Shown: in pieces, positions 46,218 through 58,115 of the stretch
Numbering within the stretch: the stretch's first letter is position 1
Layout of the letters: every line of letters begins with the position of its first letter
NCBI GenBank assembly: GCA_021613535.1
Contig: CP075493.1
Span: 17,670,001 to 17,734,000, forward strand
DNA length: 64,000 nucleotides
Source of the DNA: Adineta vaga
Taxonomy: Eukaryota > Rotifera
Direction of reading: 5' to 3'
Position numbers and translations under genes: made by a program
The notes under the pieces: generated by a model
Seen by the model: the letters and a program-made list of their open reading frames with translations, nothing else
Database searches by the model: none
Told to the model about the DNA's origin: nothing

Positions 46218-49200
46218 ATGATCGTTATTCGATATATTCTGATATTTTTCTTAAAAATTTCTGTCAATGAATATTTCCATTTATATAATACAATTGTATC
46301 AAATAATCCTGATGATCGAAATTGTCTATATGCAATTACATCGAATGAAGATTCAATAGAATATCAATTGATATCCTATTGTATGAGAAGTAATCTTTCA
46401 AATATCGATGAAAGTGATAAACAATGTAATGAAGATGGAAATTATACGTTTGAAGAATTAAAATCTCAAGGTATTCGTAGTTCGGATTTATTTAATTGGA
46501 ACACACCAATTGATACAATGAATAATTATGAAAAATATCTTTTGGAAAACAATTAATTTTTATCGAATATGATTTTTTGTAACTGTACAGGTAAAATTCT
46601 CATTGTTTAATGTCTGAATTTTGTTTAATTTCATTTTGTAGAGAATTGGTTTGGTCCATTTTGTCAATATGAAATAGTGGATCCCGATGAGAAGAATGGT
46701 TTTCTAAGACCACCATTGTTTTATATAATTAATGAGCAACTGACTGCTCAAAATCGATTAAGTCTTTATTTCGACGTTATTAAGAATATTTCATTATCAA
46801 CATGTTATGAAGGTATTCAATGTCATTCAATAATATGTCTTGATTGGAGAGAAATTTGTAATGGAATTTCTAATTGTGAATATGGTGAAGATGAACCTGA
46901 AGAATGTTTTCAACTTGAATTAAATCAATGTCAATCAGATGAATATCGTTGTCAATCTGGTCATTGTATTCCGAAAGTATTTCTTGTTGATTTTTATCCT
47001 GATTGTATGGATCAAAGTGATGAAATGGTACTATATGAAAATGCATATTATTCAAATTGTTATGCATCATTTAAGTCACCATTGATGTGGGATATGCATA
47101 TTTGTCCTTTAGGAACATTCTCATGTGGTGATGGAGAATGTTCATCATTGCCATTACATTCGCCTTCATGCGCTAATGGTCGTGATCTTTGCTTTCTTGA
47201 ACAAATCTATCGTTCAAGTTTAACGTTAGTAAATGAAAATTTTACTATGGATTGTTGGTTATTATTGATGTGTTCAACTCCCGGTTACACTTGGGATTTT
47301 GTACAATATTTTTTAGATTTTAATTGCGAGAAATATGATACAAACGATACAGAACTTTATAATCAATTTTGTCCTTTTCTATTCGAATTCCAAAATCATA
47401 AAAATATTTATTATCCATTTGTTCGCTTTTTCTATGATCGTCATATAGATTCATCAATTTCTTATGAAAATCCCACGTATTATTGTTTTAATCGAAGTTA
47501 TTGTAAGAATTTTCCAATTGACAATGTCATTTTAATTAATGGTTTAACATGTTTTCAAAAGCAACAAGAATCTATCTGGCATGATGATCTTCTCGCTTTA
47601 CAACGGATATTTTCCTCGTGCCATTCTTCTCATACATTAGATATTGAAAAACAACATCAATTATTTTATTGCAATAGAACAAGAAAATATATATCAGAAG
47701 AGAGAATTAATGATGGTATTATTGATTGTTATTATGAAGAAGATGAATTCAAAGAAATAAATTTACAAATTAAATTAAAACTTAACTTAACAATTCTTTT
47801 AGAATGTCTTCATAGTACGAATTGGAGTTTAAGAGTTTTAACTAGTGATAGTGATTGTCTAAATAAATCTGATACATGGAACATATTTTCACAGAATACT
47901 TATGTACCAACTAATAGTAAAATGTATCGTGAACTGTATCGTCGTTCAATTTATTATGAATTTGATGAAAATTGTAATGGAGAAGAGAAATTAAAGATAC
48001 CGATTGAAAATGAAACCGATGAAACGAGTTGTGATCAATGGCCTAAATATCGTTTATGTAATGGAGTTTAGGATTTGAAAAATGGTGAAGATGAATTAAA
48101 TTGTTCATCAACACCAGATTCTTATATAGGACAAACTGTTTTTAAATGTAATATTAATGAACATTATTGTGTATTTAGGAATGGAACAAATGGTTGTTTA
48201 GATAAAAAATATGCTGGTGATAAGTATTGTCATTGTTTAGCATGTACTGATGAAAGACAAGTTGGAACAAAACTTCATTACGAGGCAATACTTCATTGTA
48301 GTGATGGAGCGTTTTACTCACCCGTTAGGCTATGTGATTCAATAAGAGATTGTCTTGATAATGAAGATGAATTAATTTGTCCATGGTTCATAAATAGAAC
48401 AAGAGATAGACTGAGGAAATTTTCTTGTAAAAATGGTACAATTATCTATCGATCATTACATTGTGATGAAAAGATTGATTGTCAACCGGATGCTGAAGAT
48501 GAATGGTTTTGTGGAGTAACATTTGAAAACTACGGATATGATTTATTAGATTATATTCAAGAACATCCTCAAACTATCATCAATATTTCTACTAAAAACC
48601 ATTTTATTTCAAATTTATATAATTCAGGTAGAATTTTCTAATTGATTCATATGTTATATTTGTTTATTGTTAGATAAAATGCTATTTATAGAAGAAACAT
48701 CATTTAAGAAGAAAAGAATGTCATGGATTGATAATATGCTCAAAAAACGGTATTGTAATCGTGGTCTTATGATAAAAAAACGTTTTAATGAAACTTTTCA
48801 ATGTTTATGTCCATCGAGTTATTATGGTTTAAGATGTGAATATCAATCTGAAAGAATCTTAATAACTATTCAAATGGATATTCCAATTAATTTAAAACGA
48901 AATCAAAATCAACAAGAAACTTTTCTTCGATTAATTACTTGTTTAATGTTCAATGGAACTTGTCTTTATTATGAATATATTACATATAAAGGTTCTATGA
49001 AACACAATATCTATTTAACTTATCCTCGTCCACCACCGAAATCAATACATGAAAACTGGTCAATACGAATCGATATTTATTATGTTAATCAATATAATGT
49101 TGATTATAAAGCATCATGGTTATATTATATTCAATATTCATTTCTTCCATTTAATCGATTAGTATTATATTTAATTTTAAATGATCCAAAATCTTGTAAT

Positions 49201-51135
49201 ACATTAAATTGTATTCATGGATATTGTCAAAGATATTTAAATTATCCTTATCATACTTTTTGTCATTGTCATCAACATTGGTCTGGTTCACAATGTGATA
49301 CAAATATGATTTGTCCTTGTGTTCAAGGTGGAAAATGTCTTTCACAGTCTTCAAAACCCTTTTGTATTTGTCCATTGGGTCGTTTAGGAGAAACTTGTCA
49401 TGGATGGTTTAATCCATGTAAAACTCTTCAATGTTTAAATGGTGGAATATGTATTCCATTCGATGAACGAGAACAGATTAAATATCAATGTATTTGTCCA
49501 GATGGTTATTCAGGACGTAATTGTGAAAATATTCAAAATGAAATTCTTATACAATTTTCATCAAGTTTTCTATCGAATTATTATCTGAAATCTTTTGCAA
49601 TACTTATTCATATTCTTTCTTTACCGCATTCTTCTCCAATGAATATTCTCTCCACTAAAGATCGTTTCTTTATCAATTCATTATCATTTAATCAATCATT
49701 GAAAATTTTCTATGAAAAACAAAACTTTATTTCATTATTTGTTATTATTCAAATGTATAGTGAACATAATCAAATGGATTTTTATGTTACTGTTATTAGA
49801 AAACAACCTAATGAAAATATCGTAACAATTATTTCTCCAGAAGATCAACTTATTTATGCTGATCAATTACTTGAAAATAAAAAAATTGAAAAATATTCCT
49901 GGATAAAAAAAGTGAAATATTATCATTATATTTGTCAGTTAAAAAGTAATTTAAAATATTTTCTTGATGAAAATTATTTATGTTTTTGTGATTCATATGG
50001 TCATGTATATTGTGCTATTTTTCTTCGAGATTTAAGTGAATGTTCAATAAATTATTGTCAAAATAATGGACAATGTATTTCAAATAATATAAATGGATAT
50101 TGGGATTTTCGTTGTATTTGTCAATCTTGTACATTTGGTTCACTTTGTCAATTAACAATAACAGAATTTACATTATCATTAGATATAATGATTGGTCGTG
50201 ATATTCTTGAAAATACTCCAATAAAACATCAACCATTTTTAATTAAAATAACAATTATTGTTCTTATTTTAATGTTTATTTTAGGGTTAATCTTTAATAC
50301 ATTATCTTTTCTAACATTAAAACAAGAAAAAGTACGACAAATTGGTTGTGGAATTTATTTATATTATTTACCATTTATCGGTCAATTTGGTTTATTAATT
50401 CTTCTTGGAAGATTTATTTATTTATTAATAACACAAATTTATCCTGTTGAATATCGAACAGTAACATATTGGTCTTGTGTTAGTTTAGAATATTTTCTAA
50501 ATTTGTGCCCAATATTATTTGATTGGTTAATTACATTTATATCATTAGAAAGACTTGTTAATATAATTCAAGGTGTTTCTTTTAATAAACGAAAAAGTGT
50601 TATTTGGGCTAAACGTATTATTTTCATTTTAATAATAATAATTCTAATTAGTTCATGGCATGAATTTTTCAGTCATCAATTAATTGATGATCCACGTAAT
50701 GAAATTATTCATACATGGTGTGTTGTTATATTTCATTGGTCATGGATCAAATATTATCGATTAATGTTGAATTTATTTCATCTTTTTATTCCTTGTATTA
50801 TTCAATTATTTTCAACAATTATTCTTTTACATAAATCAACAAAATTAAAACAAAGTTTAAGTAAACAAGAAGATAAAAAGAAATATTTTCATTATTTTAA
50901 ACAACAACTTCCTTTTTATGGAATTCCAATAATATTAATTCTTTTCAGTATGATTCGATTGATTTTTTCATTTACATTAATTTGTATTATTCATTTATGG
51001 CAAAAATATCTTTATTTAATGGCTTATTTTATTTCATTTTTTCCTTTAATGGCTACTTTTCCTATTTTAATCTTGCCAGCAAAGATTTATCGAGATGAAT
51101 TTATAAACATGATAAAAAGACTATGTCGAAAATGA
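46218..51135 (+). pseudogene. LDLa/EGF 7TM receptor, two internal stops
   Basis: Exons 46218-46590, 46642-48627 and 48674-51135 join in phase to a frame of 1607 codons. A signal peptide (IRYILIFFLKISVNEYF) is followed by an EGF-like piece and several LDLa modules (CHSIICLDWREICNGISNCE, YRCQSGHCIPKVF, CNGEEKLKIP, GAFYSPVRLCDSIRDC, GTIIYRSLHCDEKIDC). Then come at least four EGF domains (LCPSSYYGLRCEY, CNTLNCIHGYC, CKTLQCLNGGICIP, CSINYCQNNGQCIS) and a rhodopsin-like 7TM domain from about 50,240 to 51,100. It would be a cell-surface receptor binding lipoprotein-like or matrix ligands. Two codons break the otherwise intact frame: TAA 46553-46555 and TAG 48069-48071, the second at the position before the Asp of an LDLa where Trp is common. 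It may be a young pseudogene, or the stops may be errors or readthrough sites. Confidence 0.8.
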
Positions 51136-51554
51136 GAACAATCATTTAATTAAAATAACAATTACGCTTTAAAGAGTATTACTTTGATGATACGATGGAT
51201 ATTTCTGTCTTGGACAATAACTTTTTCGAGTAATTACATATTTCCATGCAAGGTGGAAAGAACGGAATCCAGAATCCTAGAATCCAAAATAATCTCAAGG
51301 AATTCCATGGGCTCCTAAGGAATTCTATAGAATCTAAGAGAATCCACTGGAATCTATCGAAATCCTTTGGAATCCAATACTGACCGGATTCCGCTCTTTT
51401 CCCCTTGTTTCCATATGATTCTCTTTCTTACAACTTATTGTATTTCAAAAAAAAATCCTTCGAAAAAGAATAAATATTATAAAGACAACATTTTTACAAA
51501 CGTGTAAACAACAAAGAAAATCAAATCTGTTTATAGAAATCTTTTATTTGATGA

Positions 51555-52784
51555 TTAATTTGAATTCAATGGTTGAATTTGATTTGTTCGATATTGATAA
51601 GTAATATATTGACGTATTTTCCAATAAATAGTTAAACTATGCCAAACAAAAAACTTTAATCCAATAGTTAAACCACCATATAAACCAAGAAATGTTGTTA
51701 TCATATATAAAATATTATTTCTTGTAACATAACTATATTGACATGATGATGGTGAACAAGATAAATAATAACTTGAATAATTACTTGAATTTTGCCATGT
51801 TTCAATAAATAATTCATCAATCAATTGACCAATTGTAACAGTTGATATTGAATTAAAACGACTTAATACAGATTGATTAAGAACATTTGATATATTATAA
51901 AAATTCATCAATTGATTTAAACATGTTGAATTATAAAAACATTCAAATGTTGATTGACGAAGACTATCAATAGGTAAACAACCAAAATTTAAACCTGGTA
52001 TCTGTGTTGTTTTATTATAACTCGTTAATTGTGATCTAAAACATCGTGATGATAATGTTGTACATAAACAAGATTGATTACTTTCATTAAACCATACTGG
52101 AACTGTTCTTAAAACATAACTCATTTGTGCATTTGATTGAAAAGAATTCCAATTTAAACTAAATTTATGTACTAATTGATTTGCATGAAACATATCAATT
52201 ATATAATGATGTATCCATTGAAAATCTTTTAATAATTGATAAATAAAATTGTCAATAATTGAATTAATTTGAATTTGAAATGAATCATATGTTAATGTTT
52301 TAAGAGTTATTAGTTGTTTTGTTGAAAATATTTTCAAATTTTGTTCAATTTGATTTTTTGTTAATAAACATAATGATGATAATATACGAAATAAACTACT
52401 TAAAACTTTTCTATCATAATTTAATGCAAATTCTACAGGTTCTTCTGTACCCCAAAGTGTTGTAATAAAATCTAATGAAATGAAATGACTTGAACATATT
52501 TGATGATATGTTAATGGTTGAATAGAAACAAATTCTAAATATAATATTGCAATATTTGAACATGGACATGTTAATGTTGATGAATATTTGGATTGTAATT
52601 CTATAAATTTTGATAAACTTGGAGAATTTATTGTTATTAAATTTATTTGAAAAGTAAAAAGAACATAAATTAAAATAATTCCAATAGAAAATAGAAATAA
52701 AATAATATAAATACGAGTTGCAAGACGTTGTTTTTGACTTAATAGAATTTCATCATTTGTTCCCTCGACTGAAAGGAGGGTCAT
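51555..52784 (-). CDS. Two-TM protein with large Cys-rich ectodomain
   Basis: A single-exon ORF reads from an ATG at 52784 (MTLLSVEGTNDEILL), about 409 residues. I chose this start over the in-frame ATG at 52832 because the extra 16 codons lie in the repetitive AGGTCA array. TM1 is at about residues 25-47 (IYIILFLFSIGIILIYVLF). A long ectodomain with many Cys (TCPCSN, SCLCTTLSSRCFRSQ, GCLPI, ECFYNSTC, LSCSPSSCQY) and Asn-glycosylation sites follows. TM2 near the C-terminus contains FLGLYGGLTIGLKFF. The topology recalls DEG/ENaC channels, and GLYGG is at a comparable place, but I cannot confirm homology. I recall this type as an expanded bdelloid family of unknown function. Confidence 0.68.
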   Translation of the reverse strand: MTLLSVEGTNDEILLSQKQRLATRIYIILFLFSIGIILIYVLFTFQINLITINSPSLSKFIELQSKYSSTLTCPCSNIAILYLEFVSIQPLTYHQICSSHFISLDFITTLWGTEEPVEFALNYDRKVLSSLFRILSSLCLLTKNQIEQNLKIFSTKQLITLKTLTYDSFQIQINSIIDNFIYQLLKDFQWIHHYIIDMFHANQLVHKFSLNWNSFQSNAQMSYVLRTVPVWFNESNQSCLCTTLSSRCFRSQLTSYNKTTQIPGLNFGCLPIDSLRQSTFECFYNSTCLNQLMNFYNISNVLNQSVLSRFNSISTVTIGQLIDELFIETWQNSSNYSSYYLSCSPSSCQYSYVTRNNILYMITTFLGLYGGLTIGLKFFVWHSLTIYWKIRQYITYQYRTNQIQPLNSN

Positions 52785-52818
52785 ATGAAAAAAATAGTTT
52801 GTATGTGTGTTTGTGTCA

Positions 52819-52845
52819 GGGTCAAAGGTCAAAGGTCAAAGGTCA
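52819..52845 (+). promoter_or_regulatory. Four AGGTCA half-sites spaced by 1 (DR1 array)
   Basis: GGGTCA, AGGTCA, AGGTCA and AGGTCA lie at 52,819, 52,826, 52,833 and 52,840, each separated by one A. DR1 is the known binding layout for HNF4/RXR-type nuclear receptors. Another GGGTCA occurs at 52,778. The array ends 35 nt upstream of the preferred start of the minus-strand gene, where a proximal promoter element would be expected. Confidence 0.5.
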
Positions 52846-52866
52846 TAAAATAAGATTTTCTAGTAA

Positions 52867-53275
52867 TCGGAATAAAACTTGACCAAAGGGTAATCGAGGT
52901 CAGGGATGACGAATATGATGTTAGTTTTAACTAATTATTAACTAATAATCAACTAATTAGCTAATGAATTATGAATTATGAATATTTTATATAAAACTTG
53001 ACCAAAAGGTAATCAGGGTCGAGGATCACGAATATGATGTTAGTTTTAACTAATTATTAACTAATTAGCTAATGAATTATTAATTATTAATATTTTTCAT
53101 AAAACTTGACCAAAGGGTAATCGAGGTCAGGGATGACGAATATGATGTCAGTTTTAACTAATTATTAACTAATTAGCTAATTAGTTATTAATTATTAATA
53201 TTTTTCATAAAACTTGATCAAAGGGTTTTCCGGGTCGAGGATCACGAATTGGACGTTAGTTTTTACTAATGTTAA
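52867..53275. repeat. Minisatellite, about 110-bp units, four copies
   Basis: Anchors AAAACTTGACCAAAGGG or variants stand at 52,874, 52,993, 53,099 and 53,207. Each unit has ACTTGACCAAAGGGTAATCG, then GGTCAGGGATGACGAATATG, then AT-rich TAACTAATTA words. The unit contains TGACC and AGGTCA pointing away from each other. Confidence 0.75.
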
Positions 53276-53392
53276 TCGATTAGATATCATGTCGATCCTG
53301 ATGTGCCGTGGTTATGCGATGAACGACTTTCCAATGCTGGCAAGCCCAGTTTCACAAGATTTCTTATTCTGAATATATTATAATTTTTCTTC

Positions 53393-53591
53393 CTATAGAA
53401 GAACGTCCTAGCGGCCTAATGATTTATACATAATAGATGACCACTAGTGAGACACCAAGACGCTAGTACTATAGAGAAAAATCTTGATCAATTGAGAATA
53501 GAGACTCTCTCTATAGAAGAGCGTCCTGGCGTCTTAATGATTCATATATATGATATAAGTATTCGTAAGACACCAGAACGTTTTTCTATAG
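53393..53591. repeat. Two tandem small foldback elements
   Basis: Units 53,393-53,474 and 53,511-53,591 each start and end with CTATAG. Their arms pair imperfectly: CTATAGAAGAGCGTCCTGGC at the left of the second unit matches the inverse of CCAGAACGTTTTTCTATAG at its right. Both units are about 81 bp and share sequence. Confidence 0.6.
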
Positions 53592-54981
53592 AGCACTTAT
53601 TATTTTTAATTTACTTAAGGATTTTCTTTCAATAGTAGTAGTAGCTTGGAAGCGTCCTGAAGTAATCAGCAATAACGAACGAATAAGTAGCATGTTGTTT
53701 TGTTGCGAGAAATTTTCTGTGTGACCAACGCTTGAGAATAACAGAAATCAATTATTCTATTTTTATTATGCGTAACTGCATGTTTTTTTTAGATAGTTTT
53801 CTGTTTTCACTGAACATTGAATTGTTTTGATGAAAGTAAAAAGAAAATAGATTCACTTTTTTTAAGATAATAATGACATTTCTAATTATCTATATGAAAA
53901 AATTATTTATTCTTATGTCGTTTGACCGACAGCTGTGTTTTTTTCTCTTTCTGTTCTGTCATTCTGTTATGTTTTCTTGTTAAGTTCATCAGGTCACGAC
54001 AGACGTCCATTCCGTGTGTTCTGATCGTTCCTTCTTCACTGTTTTCAATCAAGCTTGTCTATTGTCCGTCATATTCTGTTTCTTTCATTTACTCTCATCA
54101 GATATAACCTTTTCTTTTATTTAACAGTGATTTAATAATGAAGTATTCCGTCACCAAGAATCTTCTATTCAATAATTTATTAAATCGTTTCTTATTTTAC
54201 TTGAAAATTTGTTTTTTATTGCATGAAAATATCGATAATACGATCGAAGATTTCCTCTTCATCTTTCGAAAAAGTTAAAAAAACATAGTCGAGGTCATTC
54301 TAATATTTCTTAAGATTTCTGGTATACATATTGTCATACATAACTATAAACTGATCGATTCAAAATGATGTCTATATATTCATTGACTGCTTAAAATATT
54401 TTTTCCTGAAAAGATGACTTTGTATTGTACTGGATTAGAACAGAGAAAAATATTGTCTCAAATGGTCAAGATATAGAGTAATGAAATATATATATGATGA
54501 AAAAGAAAAAAATTCTAAAAAAATAGCTAAGAAATAACATGAAGTCTAGATATTATAACAACAAATATATTCGCATTTACCGACTATTTTTTTTCAATAT
54601 TGTTCTCTTCTATATTCATCCTCTTTCCTTCAACGAGCACATTAATCGTGAAATAAAGAGAGAGACAGAGAGAGAAAAGGAGAAGAAGAAAGAGATAGAT
54701 GGATAATAACAATGAATACACGTAATGAAGAGATAATCGAAAATGTCTAGTGGGTAGAACAAAAGATATTAACATAAACGTGTACACTTGTAATTAGCTC
54801 ATGACACATGTCTACGAAGACGTTCATAGAGACCCAAACTAGACTAAATATAGGTGTTGATAGATTAGAGACATATATAAGTTTTGTTCCAGACGCGATT
54901 ATGGTCATAGATCAAAAGATTGAATGAAAAAAAATAGTCTAGACAAAAGAAAATCAGATATTAATCTTCTTTATACCGGAC
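53592..54981. other. Intergenic, nothing supported
   Basis: AT-rich with a purine-rich GAGA stretch near 54,655-54,700. Short ORFs on both strands lack family features. Confidence 0.35.
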
Positions 54982-54989
54982 TATAAATA
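54982..54989 (+). promoter_or_regulatory. TATA box of the 55,061 gene
   Basis: TATAAATA lies 72-79 nt before the ATG at 55,061, with no competing start in between. Confidence 0.45.
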
Positions 54990-55060
54990 GTCTTGTATTT
55001 GCTCCATTCATTCATTCGACTTATTCACTGGCTACTGGTAACATCAAGAACATTATTCAT

Positions 55061-55294
55061 ATGGTACAATGATCTACAACAAATTATTGCAGTTTGGTTT
55101 TATTATCCATCTTCTCTTCAGTCAATGATATCAAAATTTCTCCTGATTCACCATTGCTGATTCGTGATGAAGTTGATCTTAAATTTGGACAAAAGTCATG
55201 TGGAACAAATGATCAAATTGTACAATTATAACTCAGGGTATTTATAATTGATCCGTTGTGGAATCCGACCCTTTTTAGGGAATTCGATGAATAA
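55061..55294 (+). pseudogene. Small secreted protein, two internal stops
   Basis: A 78-codon frame begins MVQ, has TGA at 55070-55072, then a hydrophobic signal-like core (CSLVLLSIFSSVND) and a short mature region (IKISPDSPLLIRDEVDLKF, then GQKSCGTNDQ). A TAA at 55229-55231 precedes a continuing frame (LRVFIIDPLWNPTLF) that ends at 55294. Coding-like character and the upstream TATA box suggest a former secreted peptide gene. The family is not recognised. Confidence 0.4.
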
Positions 55295-58115
55295 AATTAA
55301 AAAATATTTACTTAATTTCATTCTTAACTATTTTTGATGATGTTGAGAACGAGTATTTAGAAACATCAATGTAATCGATTAAAAATTTTACATTATTGAT
55401 TGATTGATTGATCACATGTTTCAAAAAATAAATAGTTCTATTTTAGACAAAAAGAATCTAGTTGTTTTCTCTGTCTGTCTGTTTGAAATGTTAGTATATT
55501 TCAACGAGACTTGAAAAAAAAGTAAAATCTATAAAAAAAACTTGGAAAGTTGATAGATACAAACAAAACGTATCAAAAATAAATGTCGCAAATGGAAATT
55601 TTCAACAAATTAATAGTTTAAATTATAATGTAGAAGAAAAGCTATTCCAATGTCTATTTTTGATAGAGTAACAAAATCAAACTCAAAAATTTGATAAAAC
55701 GATGTCGATTCATCCATATAAAACAGATCAATGAAAAAAACGTACCAAAGAGCAATACATTAATTAGGAATTCTTCGAAATCGGTCAGATTGATAATGAA
55801 TCATAAAAAGAAGAGAATCTGTTATGAATTTCAACAAAATGAAAGTATTGTATAATGAGAATATTTAAATATCAACAAATTAAATTACAATTCGTAAATA
55901 AGAACCGAATCAATCGAGCATTTTTCGATTTTGAATAAGTTAGAAGAGAAATCTAAAAGAGATAAAGTCAGAACAGAACAATACCAACTCATCTAATCGT
56001 ATTTAAAATAAACAAAAATTCATCACAAATGTTCGTTGTTCGTGATTATTCGTTTTTCACGGTTAGATAAGAAGCAGAATGAAAAATAATCTGTATATTC
56101 TAACATATTGTTTCATTTATTCAACATCCATACTATAATTCAGAAACTTGAATTGATATCAATCAGTGAGATTTTAAAAAAATTTCAAAACATTACAAAC
56201 TGAAGATAATTTCTCATTTTAAGATTATAATTTCTATTATATCAAGTGAAGATATTATTTCTTCTATTGATTTCATCATCTCATTGATAAATTCTGTATT
56301 TCTAAAATTAATAAGCACTATTTCAACAATATCTAGGTAAGTCATGTTCTTTTTTGTTTAAGTTAGGATAAATATCAATTTAATTTAATCAATAGAGTAA
56401 GACATAGCTCATTTAAAGAAATAAAAGAGATATCATACTCGATTTAATGTTCTTTTCAATGAAACGAAATTATTTTTTTTCGAAAATTTTTCTCATTTTG
56501 TTAAAAATAGAGATGCATCACTTGACCTTTCGAATAGAGAAAAATGCTTTGTCTTTTGTTTTATCAAATTTTAATTTTGAAATAAAATTCAATCAAAGTA
56601 AAATCATTGATTGAAATCATAAATTTAGAAAATGAACATTCTACATCACAAACAATTTTTTCTGCATATAACGATTCATTTTGTGTAAAATTTAAAAGAA
56701 AGAAAAATTAAATCTGTTTAGTATTCAGTCAATTATTGATTATTCTTTCACTATTTTTTCTCATCTTTACCATCTATTGATAAAAATATTCATTATTTGA
56801 ACATAAGTATGAGTTTCTAACGTCAACTATTGAGCTGCTTTATTGTCTTAATATTTTCATCTCAAAGTTGCATACATTAAGTTTTTTCTCTATTTTCATT
56901 GGTTGTTTTTTGAGAACATTAATTTATATTATCTATTAGAATGATGCATCCCATTGTATCTCTTCTGATATAAAATTACAAGCCGAAAATTATAGGAGTT
57001 TGAGTTTATATTTATGAGTTCGTTTGTTTTGCATCTGAACTTATATATGATTTTCTATATATCATCTAAAATAGGATATCATTCTATGAAAATAATGAAA
57101 TTAAAAAATTCAACCATCAGAAATTTTCATTGTTTTTTCAAATCGACATAACGTGATGAATAACGAACTTTTGTTTATCTTCTTTCGTTGAAAAGAAGTT
57201 AACACGTAAAAAGTGAAACGTTTAAAGTTTTCATATCTCGTATGTTTATTAACATCTATGAATGAGCTTTTTACCTTCTACGAGAATTTCATTTTGAGAA
57301 AAAAGATATTCAGTTTATTTCAGAAAATAATAATTTAGAATCGAATAGTTGAATAATATTGTTTCATCATATTTCTTCTTCACAATTGTGATCGTGTACA
57401 CCTTAAGATTTTGATTATATTCAAATTGAATTTTTTAAATATTTTTTAAAATTCATTATGATGGATTGATCATTTATCTTAGTTTAAATGTACGAATTAA
57501 ACATAAATCTAGATGAATCTGCCAATACTGATAGAAAACAATCTTCTAATGAAATTAACCAAAAATTATATTTGTATTTTGCGTTTAACTTTATTATTTT
57601 TGTTTGGTTATCAATGTGAAAATATCCTTTTTTGACTATAGTTTTTGTAGAATAAGCAATGAAAGTTAGTGAAAAAAGTAAATTTGTTTTTGTAAATTAA
57701 ATAATGACGTTGTCGACATGATAAAGAATTAGATTATGATATCTCATGAACATGAATAAATAAATAAATAAACAAATAAATAAGACATATGATCATTACA
57801 TAAATTCTTGAACCTATTTATGTTTTTATTCGATCATCGCCCAATAAATCATATACATATTCTGACAAAAACAATTCTATTTTAAACGATAAACCCATGA
57901 TTTATTATTTGAATATTTCCATTATATAAGATACTGGCATTTTTGCTGTTTTGAAAGTTTGTAATGTTCGTTTTTTTAAACATTGAAGGATATGTTATTT
58001 TCCACGAAATTTGGAAAGAAAACAATTTTTTATAGAAAAAACACATACAAGAATCTGAACTTCAAAATGTAAATTTCTTGTATGATCTTCTTTTTCAAAT
58101 AGATTACTATGTGAA
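55295..58115. other. Long AT-rich gene desert
   Basis: I see no ORF, tRNA, palindrome or tandem repeat of note across 2.8 kb. A run of AAATAAATAAATA words near 57,755-57,782 is the only simple repeat. Confidence 0.45.

Noticed and set aside
52785-52832. In-frame upstream ATG of the two-TM protein
   Set aside because: The added residues come from the AGGTCA repeat array, and the downstream ATG fits the family-like start better; kept only as an alternative.
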